Shown here in pieces: positions 32,314 to 40,639 of a DNA stretch of 64,000 nt (its first letter is position 1; each line of letters opens with the position of its first letter). The stretch is from Kitasatospora sp. MAP12-44 (GTDB lineage: Bacteria > Actinomycetota > Actinomycetes > Streptomycetales > Streptomycetaceae): positions 7,440,001 through 7,504,000 of the forward strand of contig NZ_JARZAE010000004.1 in assembly GCF_029892095.1 (NCBI RefSeq), in the 5' to 3' direction. A program made the translations under genes and the position numbers. The notes beneath the pieces are model-generated. The model searched no databases. It had not been told where the DNA came from and saw only the letters and a list, made by a program, of their open reading frames with translations.

Positions 32314-33594
32314 TCAGCCGGTGAAGGCCGCCGTGCCGTTCGGGGTGCCCAGGCCGGTCGGGCCGTCGTAGCCCGCGCCGGCGGTGCACAGGTACGAGCC
32401 GCCGCAGTCACCGTTGGAGCCGCTGGTGACGTCGTTCAGCGCGGACGGGTTGGCGTAGAGGTCGGCCGCCGGGGTGGTGTTGGCGCCCGGGTTGCCGGCC
32501 AGCGCGTAGACGCTCGCGATGATCGGGGACGAGGCGCTGGTGCCGCCGTAGACGTTCCAGCCGGAGGCGCCGTAGGTGTCGTACACGGCGACGCCGGTGG
32601 CCGGGTCGGCGACCGCGGAGACGTCGGCCACCGTGCGGTTGGCGCAGCCCGGGTCGCTCTGCCAACTCGGCTTGGCCTCATAGGCGGAGCAGCCGGAGCC
32701 GGTGCCCTCGGTGCTGCTGGTCGACCAGACCGACTCGCTCCAGCCGCGTGCGCTGGAGTCGGCGGTCAGCGAGGTGCCGCCGACGGAGGTGACGTACGGC
32801 GAGGCTGCGGGGTACTCGACGCCGTAGCCGCTGTCGCCGGCCGAGGCGGTGATGGCGACGCCCGGGTGGTTGAAGTACTGGTTGTCGGCGGTGGTTTCGT
32901 CGGCGCTCTCCGAGCCGCCGTAGCTGTTGGAGACGAACTTGGCGCCCAGCGTGACGGCCTGGTTCACCGCGGTGCCCAGATCGTCGGTGCTGGCGCTGGT
33001 GGCCTCCACCAGCAGGATGTTGCAGTTCGGGCAGGTGGCGCTGACCATGTCCAGGTCCAGCGAGATCTCCCCGGCCCAACCGGAGTCCGGTGACGGGTAG
33101 TTGGTGCCGCCGTTCTCGTCGACCTTGGTGAAGCAGCCGTTGCCCGAGGTGCAGGCGGGCAGCCCGAACTGGCTGCGGTAGGCCGCCAGGTCGGACTCGG
33201 CGTTGGGGTCGTCCTGCGCGTCGACGATGGCCACGGTCTCGCCCGCGCCGTTGGCGGCGGCGGCCGAGGCCAGGTTGTAGGCGCCCTGGATGTCGGCCGG
33301 GCCGTAGCCGGAGACGGCGGCAGCCGCGGTGGCGTGCCCGGCCAGCGCGCCGGTCGCCTTGGCCTTGACGGGGGTTCCGCTGGTGACGCGCAGTGCGTTG
33401 CAGGCCAGGTAGCCGGCCTTCTTCGGCACCGCGCAGGACCGGGTGACGCTCACGTGTCCGTGGCCGTGCCCGTGCGCGTCCGCCGTGGGGGCGGCGTCGG
33501 CGGGGGTGATGGCGAAGCCGGACAGGGTGAGACCCGCCGCGGCCGTGAGCGCCAGCGCGGTGCGCCGGGTCACTGATCCTATCGAGGTACGCAA
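32314..33594 (-). CDS. Secreted S53 (sedolisin-like) peptidase
   Basis: A 426-residue exported serine-carboxyl peptidase. The signal is TRRTALALTAAAGLTLSGFAITPADA, of possible Tat type. A short His/Gly-rich stretch follows and no long propeptide, which is shorter than in classical sedolisins. The catalytic set is visible: Glu176 and Asp180 in GWAGEISLDLDMV, the oxyanion Asp254 in SAGDSGYG, and Ser353 in GGTSASSPIIAS. A C-terminal calcium-site region (GLGTPNG) ends the protein. It is monocistronic and probably acts outside the cell at low pH; pH optimum is family knowledge. Confidence 0.9.
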   Translation of the reverse strand: MRTSIGSVTRRTALALTAAAGLTLSGFAITPADAAPTADAHGHGHGHVSVTRSCAVPKKAGYLACNALRVTSGTPVKAKATGALAGHATAAAAVSGYGPADIQGAYNLASAAAANGAGETVAIVDAQDDPNAESDLAAYRSQFGLPACTSGNGCFTKVDENGGTNYPSPDSGWAGEISLDLDMVSATCPNCNILLVEATSASTDDLGTAVNQAVTLGAKFVSNSYGGSESADETTADNQYFNHPGVAITASAGDSGYGVEYPAASPYVTSVGGTSLTADSSARGWSESVWSTSSTEGTGSGCSAYEAKPSWQSDPGCANRTVADVSAVADPATGVAVYDTYGASGWNVYGGTSASSPIIASVYALAGNPGANTTPAADLYANPSALNDVTSGSNGDCGGSYLCTAGAGYDGPTGLGTPNGTAAFTG

Positions 33595-34049
33595 GAACTG
33601 CTCCTCTGACTGGTGAACCAGGGTGTGGGGGGAGCGGCCCGCAGGAACGGCCCGTGGGGTGGCCGAACCTGCGGAGCCTTGCCGCTCACGTCCTCCGACG
33701 GTGGTTCAGCCCGGGGAGTCACGCGCTTTCAGCAGCCGGGCCTGACTGTAGATTTGCGCGCGCATGTCAATCAAGAGGATTCCCAGGGATTACCCAGGAA
33801 AAACACAGAACTTACTCAGAAAGCGCCAAGGGTGGGGGAGTTGGGAGTCCCTAGGGGCTTGAGGGGTGCTGGCTGGCGCGCGGGTTCGATGGCGGTTGGG
33901 CGTTGCGTCGCGGAACGGCGGGTGAACTCTCTTTCACAAGCGGCCCGTTCACTCGATCGAGCGGTCAGTATCTGGCGTGACCGTGCGGCAGTCGCACGGA
34001 TGCGCCACCCGTGCGACTTCCCCCGCCGGGTGCCCAACGGGAGGAACCC
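33595..34049. other. 455-bp divergent intergenic region
   Basis: It lies between two genes for secreted proteins read outwards. An AT-richer core at about 33,750-33,820 includes attgacatg on the minus strand, a possible -35 for the peptidase gene, but no well-spaced -10. A short near-palindrome cactcgatcgagcg is at 33,952-33,965. No gene is recognisable. Confidence 0.5.
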
Positions 34050-36119
34050 ATGCCTCGTCGCCGGACCACGGCAGCCGCTCTTGCTGCCCTCAGCCTCACC
34101 GCCCTGACCGCCACCGCGGGTTCCGCCTCGGCAGCCTCGGCCGACTCCGACTGGTGGGGCGGCCACGGCCACCAGCACGGCACGTTCGGCTACACCGTGG
34201 GCACCCCGGTGGTCGACAAGGTCAAGGGCGGGCCGTGGACGCTCGCCCAGGGCGACCTCTCGCTCGCTCCCTCGTACAGCCGCAGCCTGCCGGTCTACGC
34301 GGGCGGCGGCAGCGGCAGCATCACGGTCGGCGGGGTCAGCTACCCCAACCTGGCGGTGGACCCGGCCGACACCGGCGCCGTCCCGGCGGCCAGCGGCGTC
34401 ACCGGCACGCCCGGCCCGCTGACCGGCTACTGCTCAAGCGGCGGCGCCACCCCCGAGACCGGCACCGTGGTCCGCCAGCCCAAGGGCACCACGCTGCCGA
34501 TGCAGCCCTACTACTTCCCCTTCGTCACCAGCCAGGACGGCGGCGACACGCTCAACGGGCTGTTCGACTACCGCCCCAAGGACGGTGACGAGGCGGTGGT
34601 CGCGGCCACCTCCACCGACCACGGCAAGACCTGGAAGTACGCCGGCGAGGCGCTGGAGCAGAACGCGGGCCTGTGCCCGAACGGCAACACCAATGACGAC
34701 GGCCAGGGCCACGCCTTCGTGCTGAACGTGCCCGACTACGCCGGCACCGGCCACCGCGGCCAGGTGCTCTACACCCTCTCGCGCCCCTCCGGCGACGCGC
34801 TGGGCACCAACCTGATCGTCCACCACCTCACCCCGAAGGACGGCAACCCGCTGGCCGGACTGCCGGCCGCCGAGCCGGTCGGTCAGGGCGGCAGCACCAC
34901 CGCCACCGCGGCCGTCACCGTCCCGGCCGGCCCCGCCGGCGCGGGCGTCAGCATCAGCGTGGGCAGCACCGCCGCCTTCGAGCAGCCGGGCCACTTCAGC
35001 GTCGACGGCGTGACGGTCGACTGCAACGACGGCGCCGCCACCGCGACCGCCTTCACCGGTTGCACCACCCGCACCGCGGGCGGCGTGAGCATCAAGGCCG
35101 GCGACGCGGTCACCGCCGACCGGCTGATCCCGGCCACCGCCCAGCAGACCTCGGGCCTGGTCTCCCCCGACGGCATCATCAGCACCATCCCGCACTACCC
35201 CGGCGCGCCCAAGGGCAGCGTCGCGGTGCTCTACACCGAGAAGATCCTCAACTACTTCACGCCGACCACCACCACCGCGGCCGTCACCCTGCCGGCCGCG
35301 ATCCTCCCGGTGGCGGACTCCACCGCCCTGCGGCCGGCGAACGGCTCGGTCACCGTGAGCCTGGGCACCGCCGCCGGCATCGTCCAGGTCGCCTGCACCG
35401 GCGCCGACGCCACCCACCTGACCGGCTGCACCGGCGGCACGGGCACGGTGGCCAAGGGCAGCAGTGTCGGCGCACCCGGCGCGGCCACCGTCCCGTACGC
35501 GCAGCTCGCCACGATCGGTGAGGGCAAGAACAAGCCGAAGTCGCTGTTCGGCAACAACGAGGACTACACCGTGGTCCGCGCCGCCTACACCACCGACGGC
35601 CTGAACTTCACCGACCTCGGGCAGGTCGGCGGCCTGGGCGACCCCGCCAGTGGCAGTGACAGCGTGCTGCGCTGGATCGGCTCGCGCGGCACCGTCGTCA
35701 CCAACCCCGACGGCGGCTACGGCCTCTTCCTGTCCGGCGCCTACGCCTCGGACGGCGACAGCGACGCCTTCAACCAGATCTTCTACGCCTCCTCCAAGGA
35801 CGGCAAGAACTGGTCCGCCCCGCAGAAGCTGATCGGCACCGACTACAGCTTCAACGCGCTGGCCCAGCAGGCAGCCTCCGGCGGCGCGTTGGGCGTCTCC
35901 GGCTACTACGCCGGCCGCGTCTACGACCCCACCGTGGTGCAGAACGGCAACGGCACCCTGACCATGCTGTTCGCCGGCTACTCGACCCCCAAGCCGCTGC
36001 CCTCCATCGGCAGCGTCTACGGCACCGACCCGGCCGCGCAGTACACCGTCCCGGCCGCCGAGCCCGCCGAGTACCGCACCATCCTGAGCGTCACCCTGCG
36101 TCCGCACTGGAGCAACTGA
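34050..36119 (+). CDS. Secreted sialidase-like Asp-box protein of unknown activity
   Basis: A 689-residue exported protein, signal RRRTTAAALAALSLTALTATAGSASA. The mature part has scattered Asp-box-like motifs (STDHGKTWKYAG, TTDGLNFTDLG, SSKDGKNWSAPQ) typical of six-bladed sialidase-type propellers. Two related beta-rich inserts (residues of about 285-365 and 415-490, each with Ala/Val/Pro strands and Cys pairs, for example DCNDGAATATAFTGCT and ACTGADATHLTGCT) interrupt the blades. The start at 34050 follows GGGAGGAA. I cannot recognise a catalytic Arg triad with confidence, so sialidase activity should not be assumed. Many Streptomyces have such lone secreted proteins. Confidence 0.75.
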   Translation: MPRRRTTAAALAALSLTALTATAGSASAASADSDWWGGHGHQHGTFGYTVGTPVVDKVKGGPWTLAQGDLSLAPSYSRSLPVYAGGGSGSITVGGVSYPNLAVDPADTGAVPAASGVTGTPGPLTGYCSSGGATPETGTVVRQPKGTTLPMQPYYFPFVTSQDGGDTLNGLFDYRPKDGDEAVVAATSTDHGKTWKYAGEALEQNAGLCPNGNTNDDGQGHAFVLNVPDYAGTGHRGQVLYTLSRPSGDALGTNLIVHHLTPKDGNPLAGLPAAEPVGQGGSTTATAAVTVPAGPAGAGVSISVGSTAAFEQPGHFSVDGVTVDCNDGAATATAFTGCTTRTAGGVSIKAGDAVTADRLIPATAQQTSGLVSPDGIISTIPHYPGAPKGSVAVLYTEKILNYFTPTTTTAAVTLPAAILPVADSTALRPANGSVTVSLGTAAGIVQVACTGADATHLTGCTGGTGTVAKGSSVGAPGAATVPYAQLATIGEGKNKPKSLFGNNEDYTVVRAAYTTDGLNFTDLGQVGGLGDPASGSDSVLRWIGSRGTVVTNPDGGYGLFLSGAYASDGDSDAFNQIFYASSKDGKNWSAPQKLIGTDYSFNALAQQAASGGALGVSGYYAGRVYDPTVVQNGNGTLTMLFAGYSTPKPLPSIGSVYGTDPAAQYTVPAAEPAEYRTILSVTLRPHWSN

Positions 36120-36129
36120 CGATCAGTCA

Positions 36130-36166
36130 GGGGTGCGGTGGGAAGAGCGAGTTCCCGCCGCACCCC
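36130..36166. terminator. Bidirectional hairpin terminator
   Basis: A 15-bp stem (36130-36144 and 36152-36166) with one G-T wobble and a 7-nt loop separates the convergent secreted-protein and MarR genes. Confidence 0.8.
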
Positions 36167-36176
36167 GGGCCGGTCG

Positions 36177-36626
36177 TCAGTCGACGGTCTTCGGGGCGGT
36201 GACGAGGGTCTGCAGGGCGCGGACCAGTTGGTCTGCGTCCGAGGGCGAGAGCGGGACGAGGAACTGGCGTTCCATCTCCTCGCGGGCGTGCTCGGCTTTA
36301 CGCAGGGTGTCCTGACCCGTCGAGGTCAGCTGCACGGTGTTCTTGCGCCGGTCCTGGGAGCTGCGGTGGCGCTCGACGAGCCCCTTCTTCTCCAGGGCAT
36401 CGACGAGCGCCACCATCGTCGTGCGGTCGACGCCGAGCCTGCCCGCCGCCTCCAGCTGGGAGAGCGGATATTCCGCTGCGAGCACGACCAGGACCGCCAG
36501 CTCGCGGCCGTCGATGCCGAACGGAGCCAGCGCCGGCGCGGACGCCTCGGTCAGCCGCAGCTGCACGTGCTTGAGCAGATAGCCGAGTCGGGAGGCGAGG
36601 GCCTCGGAGGCTGCATCGTCCGTCAT
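36177..36626 (-). CDS. MarR-family regulator
   Basis: A 149-residue winged-helix regulator: LGYLLKHVQLRLTEASAPALAPFGIDGRELAVLVVLAAEYPLSQLEAAGRLGVDRTTMVALVDALEKKGLV, then the wing with RHRSSQDRRKNTVQLTSTGQ containing the conserved DRR. The ATG at 36626 (MTDDAA) is preferred to the ATG at 36647, which lies inside the operator. It diverges from an LLM-type oxidoreductase gene. The 27-bp dyad between them is the likely operator for both. Confidence 0.9.
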   Translation of the reverse strand: MTDDAASEALASRLGYLLKHVQLRLTEASAPALAPFGIDGRELAVLVVLAAEYPLSQLEAAGRLGVDRTTMVALVDALEKKGLVERHRSSQDRRKNTVQLTSTGQDTLRKAEHAREEMERQFLVPLSPSDADQLVRALQTLVTAPKTVD

Positions 36627-36646
36627 GTCCGCATCGTATCCGAGCA

Positions 36647-36673
36647 ATGATAGTCAGGAGTACTGACGATCAT
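36647..36673. promoter_or_regulatory. 27-bp dyad, putative MarR operator
   Basis: ATGAT-x-GTCAG, five bases, CTGAC-x-ATCAT: ten of the eleven positions in each arm are complementary. It lies 21 bp before the marR start and 62 bp before the LLM-oxidoreductase start. Confidence 0.7.
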
Positions 36674-36734
36674 CTATGGTGACGGTATTGTCGTCGGTGG
36701 CGGCGACACGTCGAGCCGAAGGGTGCGTGGCACC

Positions 36735-37667
36735 ATGAGCGATCAGATTCAGCACCGAGTGACGTTCGGCATCAAGACCACCCCGATGCGCACCTCCTAC
36801 GAGGACATCCTCCGAGTGTGGCAGGAGGCCGACGCCCTGCCGGAGATCGCGGACGCATGGCTGTGGGACCACCTGATGCCGATCGCAGGCCCCAAGGACG
36901 GGCACATCCTCGAAGGATGGACGCTCCTGAGCGCCTTGGCCGCACAGACCCAACGGCTCAGGCTGGGCCTGCTGGTGACCAGTAACCGGATCCGCCAGCC
37001 CGCCGTCCTCGGCAAGATCGCCACGACGGTGGACGTGATCTCCCGTGGCCGCCTGGTCATGGGCCTCGGCGTCGGCGGCACCCACCAGCCAGCCGACGCC
37101 GGTGGCGTCGCAGGCGAGAACCCCGCCGTCGCGGAGTACGACGCCTACGGCCTGACCCTGGTCCCGCCGGCCGAGGGCATCGCCCGCCTGGCCGAGACCA
37201 TCACCATCCTCAAGCGCATGTGGACGGAGGACGTCTTCGACTTCCACGGCCACTACTACACGCTCAAGGGCAATCGCAACGAACCCAAGCCCGTCCAGCA
37301 GCCGGGCCCGCCCCTGCTGATCGGCGGCTGGGGGACCAGGACCCTTCGCCTGGTCGCCGAACACGCGGACATCTGGAACATCCCCGGTCCGCCGCACAAC
37401 ACCCTCGACTACATCATCCAGCGCAGCCGCGTCCTGGACGCGCACTGCGCAGCTGTCGGGCGGGACCCGCAGACGATCACCCGCTCCGTGCAGTACATCG
37501 TTTCCTACGACGACCCGGCCGGTGACCGCAAGGCCATCCGCGACCTCATCGACGCCGGCCTCACCCACATCGTGCTGAGCCTGCGAAGCCCCTACCCGCC
37601 AGAGGTCGCCCACCGGCTCGTCGAGGAGATCATCACGCCGCTGCGCGCGGAGTGCGGCGGGCGCTGA
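36735..37667 (+). CDS. LLM-class flavin-dependent oxidoreductase
   Basis: A 310-residue luciferase-like (bacterial luciferase/F420) TIM-barrel enzyme. It shows DAWLWDHLMPIAGP, LLSALAAQTQRLRLGLLVTSNRIRQPAVLGKIATTVDVISRGRLVMGLGVG and PLLIGGWGTRTLRLVAEHADIWN, the usual barrel strands. The cofactor may be FMN or F420; the sequence does not decide. The ATG at 36735 is the best start; an in-frame GTG at 36723 is possible. The divergent MarR gene with its operator suggests induction by an aromatic or antibiotic ligand. Confidence 0.9.
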   Translation: MSDQIQHRVTFGIKTTPMRTSYEDILRVWQEADALPEIADAWLWDHLMPIAGPKDGHILEGWTLLSALAAQTQRLRLGLLVTSNRIRQPAVLGKIATTVDVISRGRLVMGLGVGGTHQPADAGGVAGENPAVAEYDAYGLTLVPPAEGIARLAETITILKRMWTEDVFDFHGHYYTLKGNRNEPKPVQQPGPPLLIGGWGTRTLRLVAEHADIWNIPGPPHNTLDYIIQRSRVLDAHCAAVGRDPQTITRSVQYIVSYDDPAGDRKAIRDLIDAGLTHIVLSLRSPYPPEVAHRLVEEIITPLRAECGGR

Positions 37668-37676
37668 GAGCCGCAA

Positions 37677-37729
37677 CCCCCTGCCGGGGTGCCGGTCAGT
37701 CGCTCTGACGAGTGGCGCCCGGCAGGGGG
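37677..37729. terminator. Convergent hairpin at the LLM/FAD-monooxygenase junction
   Basis: CCCCCTGCCGGG (37677-37688) and CCCGGCAGGGGG (37718-37729) form a perfect 12-bp stem; the 29-nt loop contains the stop codon of the FAD-monooxygenase gene. Confidence 0.6.
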
Positions 37730-38892
37730 CTCTCCCAGTGCAGTAGGCGCAGCAGTTCCTCGTCCACCCGCGGGGCGGGACGTGCGGAGTCACGCGGGGC
37801 TGCCGCCGCCGCAGCGGTGTCCCTGCTCGCGGTGAGCTGGGCGCTGGTGGCCATGTTCTGCTCCGCCCGGGAGCGGCGGAGCGTCTCGTAGAGCTCCAGC
37901 GCGGCGGTGCGCGGGCCCGCTTCGCGCAGCGCCTTTGCGAGAACCACCGCGTCCTCCAAGGCCATTGACGCGCCCTGGCCGGTGGCGGGCGAGGCCGCGT
38001 GGGCGGCGTCGCCGATCAGGACGGTGCGCCGGCTGTGCCAGCGGCCGCCGGGGGCGAGGTGCTGGGCGTTGGTCACCATCAGCCGCTCGGCGGTTGCCCC
38101 GACGATGTCCGCCGCGGGCGTGCGGTCGGGGCGCAGCAGCGGCAGCAGCTGCTCGCGCCACTGGGCGGGCGTGGTGCGGGCCAGTTCCTCGGGAGTGGCT
38201 GGCGGGCCGGGCACCCGCGCGAACCAGAAGGTCTCCCCGGCGGGGGAGTTGGCGTAGCCGAACGCGGCGCCGCTGCCGCGGACCATGGTGATCCGGTCCG
38301 CCGGCTCCTCGGCCGGGTCCGGGGCGTCGTAGTCGGTGGTGTATCCGTAGAAGACCCGCTGCCCGGCGTACGCGGGCCCGGCGGCGTCCGGGTCGAGCCG
38401 GGCGCGCAGCGTCGAGTGCAGCCCGTCGGCCCCGACGACCAGCTCGGCGCTTGCCGAAGTCCCGTCCGCGAAGGTCGCGTTGACGCCCGTGTCGCTCTCG
38501 GTGAGGGCGACCAGCCGGGCGGCGTGCCGGATCGGGATCCCCCGACGCCGGACCTCGCGCTGCAGCGCCGCACCGAGCTCGGCGCGGCGCAGGCAGCGGT
38601 AGCCGGTCAGGGCGTCGTCGTACTCCCCGAGCGGCACGGCGGCGAGCTCCCGGCCCGCCTCGTCGATGACCCGCATCGCGGCAAGCGGGAAGCCGAGCCC
38701 GGCGACCAGCGGCGCGGCATCGAGCTGCTCCAACGCGCGCATGCCGTTGCTCGCCAGGCTGAGGAACGCGCCGATGTCCGCCCCGGTGTCCGGATGCGCC
38801 TCGTGGACGGTGACGTCGAAGCCCGCCTTGTGCAGCCCCAGAGCAGCCGCCGTACCGGCGATACCCCCGCCGATGACCATGATCTCCGCCAA
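37696..38892 (-). CDS. FAD-dependent aromatic-type monooxygenase
   Basis: A 398-residue class A flavoprotein monooxygenase. The Rossmann start is IMVIGGGIAGTAAALGLHKAGFDVTVHEA, the DG motif is LVVGADGLHSTLRARL and the second FAD motif is VLIGDAAHAASPATGQGASMALEDAVVLA. Such enzymes use NAD(P)H and O2 to hydroxylate phenolic or related substrates. I prefer the TTG at 38892, because GGAGGAGAG lies five bases upstream and it allows a complete first beta strand; the ATG at 38880 is an alternative. No functional partner is adjacent except the convergent LLM enzyme. Confidence 0.85.
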   Translation of the reverse strand: MAEIMVIGGGIAGTAAALGLHKAGFDVTVHEAHPDTGADIGAFLSLASNGMRALEQLDAAPLVAGLGFPLAAMRVIDEAGRELAAVPLGEYDDALTGYRCLRRAELGAALQREVRRRGIPIRHAARLVALTESDTGVNATFADGTSASAELVVGADGLHSTLRARLDPDAAGPAYAGQRVFYGYTTDYDAPDPAEEPADRITMVRGSGAAFGYANSPAGETFWFARVPGPPATPEELARTTPAQWREQLLPLLRPDRTPAADIVGATAERLMVTNAQHLAPGGRWHSRRTVLIGDAAHAASPATGQGASMALEDAVVLAKALREAGPRTAALELYETLRRSRAEQNMATSAQLTASRDTAAAAAAPRDSARPAPRVDEELLRLLHWESPLPGATRQSD

Positions 38893-38997
38893 CTCGGCTC
38901 TCCTCCGACTCCGCCCACCAACCGCGTCCCCCACCGACGGTAGCGCCCAAGTCACCCCCACCCCGGCTGAATCGGCGAGTTGTCGGGTCCGGTCGGA

Positions 38998-39126
38998 TCA
39001 GGCCATCGTCAGATCGGTGGCGTCGGTGGCGGCCTCACCGGCAAGGGCGCGCACCTCGCCGTGGTGGACGACCCGATCAAGGACGACACCGAAGCGCACC
39101 GCCCGACGATGCGCAAACGCCTGTGA
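38998..39126 (+). pseudogene. Fragment of a phage terminase large subunit
   Basis: The frame starting around 38998 reads HRQIGGVGGGLTGKGAHLAV, then VDDPIKDDTEAHRPTMRKRL and a stop. GLTGKGA...DDPIKD...EA with a following R-x-R is the conserved segment around the Walker-B-like acidic pair of terminase large subunits. About 40 residues of an expected 450 or more remain, with no upstream continuation. It marks the left edge of an accessory strip and points to a decayed prophage or phage recombination. Confidence 0.65.
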
Positions 39127-39180
39127 GGATGGCGGCAGTCCGTCCCCTCACCCGCATCGAGCCGGGCGGCGTTGTGATCG

Positions 39181-39405
39181 TCATCCAGAGAGCTTGTCCT
39201 CGACCAGGTCTTGTAGCCAGCGCGACCATGCATCGGAGCTGAAGCTGAGGGTGCCGCCGTCCCGGTCCTTGGAGTCGCGGACCTCCATGCCTGCGACATC
39301 GCGCCGGACCTCGACGCAGGCCCCGTTGGCCTCGCCTGAGTACCGCGACTTGAACCAGCCGGAGGCGATGGTGTCGTGGCCATGCCGGTCGTGCCTGTCG
39401 CTCAC
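39181..39405 (-). CDS. DUF397 protein
   Basis: A 74-residue DUF397 member: GWFKSRYSGEANGACVEVRRDVAGMEVRDSKDRDGGTLSFSSDAWSRWL. The W-x-K-S-x-Y-S-x-x-x-G-x-C-V-E-V pattern is diagnostic. In Streptomyces these small proteins are encoded directly downstream of XRE-type regulators such as WhiJ/BldB-associated ones and work with them, probably as antagonists. Its ATG overlaps the stop of the XRE gene (39402-39405), confirming the pair. A histidine-rich start (DRHDRHGHD) is unusual. Confidence 0.92.
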   Translation of the reverse strand: MSDRHDRHGHDTIASGWFKSRYSGEANGACVEVRRDVAGMEVRDSKDRDGGTLSFSSDAWSRWLQDLVEDKLSG

Positions 39406-40265
39406 GTGATCTCTTCCAACTTGTCTGCAAGGACGGTGAGAGTGTCGTCCGGGGACAATGCGTGGCGCCGCAGGCGGTCAAACGTCCGCCTGGTCCGCCG
39501 CACGTCGCGCCCCGACCTACGCGGGAGCATACCGCCGACGGCCTCCACGAACACGAACCCATTCTCTTCGCCGGGCTCGTCGGCGAAGCCCAGCAGCGTG
39601 ACCCCGGAGTTCAGGATTCCTGGCCGCCCGGCGCTGAGCGGAACCATCGACAGTGTGACGTTGGGGTACTGGGCCACCTTGATGGCATGGCGGATCTGAT
39701 CGGCCAGGACCTTCTGGTCCGCGGCGATCAGGAGGGCGACCTCGCCGAAGTAGCCCTCGACCTCAAGGACGGGGGGCTCGGTAAGCCGCCGTTGGCGGAG
39801 TACGCGCACTTCGGCGGCGGCCTCCAACTGCTCCTCGCTGAGGCTGCCGATGCCCGCTTCGATCATCTCCCGGGCGTAGTCGGGGGTTTGAAGCAAGCCC
39901 GGGAACGCCGAGGGGAAGTACTCCACCATGTGGGAGGCATCGGCTTCCATCGCCAAGTACTCGGCGAACGCCGGGCTGATCGTGTCCGCGAAGTCGTGGT
40001 CCAGCCACCACTGGCGTGATGGCCCCTCGCGGACCAGATCGAGCAGGTCCTCCCTGTCTTGGCCGGCGACACCGTTGTGGTCGAGGAACGCGGTCAGGTC
40101 GTTCGCGTTGACGGGCATGAGGCCCCGCTCGACCTTGCTCAGTCGGCCCGCGTTCCAGCCGCGCAGTCCCTCAGTCGCCTCAGTGAGCGTCCTGTCGTGC
40201 TCGGTGCGCCAAGTGCGTAGCTCCGCGCCGAGGCGAATCGACCGGTAGTCCGGCTGCGCGCTCAT
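39402..40265 (-). CDS. XRE-family regulator with DUF5753 domain
   Basis: A 287-residue regulator typical of the actinomycete Scr1/WhiJ-like group. Residues 10-65 form the Cro/CI helix-turn-helix (IRLGAELRTWRTEHDRTLTEATEGLRGWNAGRLSKVERGL). Residues of about 95-280 are DUF5753, with the diagnostic YFPSAFPGLLQTPDYAREMI and later LADQIRHAIKVAQYPNVTLSMVP. The ATG at 40265 has GGGAGGGG upstream. Paired with the DUF397 gene; such pairs are numerous in Streptomyces genomes and influence development or secondary metabolism. Confidence 0.92.
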   Translation of the reverse strand: MSAQPDYRSIRLGAELRTWRTEHDRTLTEATEGLRGWNAGRLSKVERGLMPVNANDLTAFLDHNGVAGQDREDLLDLVREGPSRQWWLDHDFADTISPAFAEYLAMEADASHMVEYFPSAFPGLLQTPDYAREMIEAGIGSLSEEQLEAAAEVRVLRQRRLTEPPVLEVEGYFGEVALLIAADQKVLADQIRHAIKVAQYPNVTLSMVPLSAGRPGILNSGVTLLGFADEPGEENGFVFVEAVGGMLPRRSGRDVRRTRRTFDRLRRHALSPDDTLTVLADKLEEIT

Positions 40266-40639
40266 GCTGGTCCCCTCCCTCGCGAGTAGGGGACCAGTCT
40301 GCTCGGAAGCTGGGTCAAGCTCAACTTCCAAGATCAAGATAAATTTGTTCCGTGTTTGCTTGCGGTTTGCTAGTGATGGCCGTCACACTCAAAGTCGCGA
40401 CAGCGAGCAATATCTGACGGACAGTCGGTGATCTCGCGCTTGGCTACCGCTGTGCCCAGACGATGGAGGCGGCTGTGTCAGATCTTGGGTTACTCGTCGA
40501 ATACCACCCGCAGAGGCGATCTCGGGCCGTACCGGTTCGGGGTGGCCGACGACCAGGCGGTCTACGTCTGCACCGTCGAGCTGGTGTGGAACCAGGCCGT
40601 CGTGAATGAGTGCTTGGTTGGTTGGCGCTCCGGGTTCGG
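40266..40639. other. 374-bp region without a recognisable gene
   Basis: It holds the XRE promoter (AT-rich part 40,320-40,380, including aagataaatttgttc) and the 3' flank of the TetR gene. A 71-codon frame at 40,428-40,643 on the plus strand has no recognised domain, no ribosome site and overlaps the TetR stop, so I do not call it. Confidence 0.55.

Noticed and set aside
34050..36119. Firm assignment as sialidase
   Set aside because: Asp-box-like motifs are present but the arginine triad and catalytic Tyr/Glu pair could not be located with confidence.
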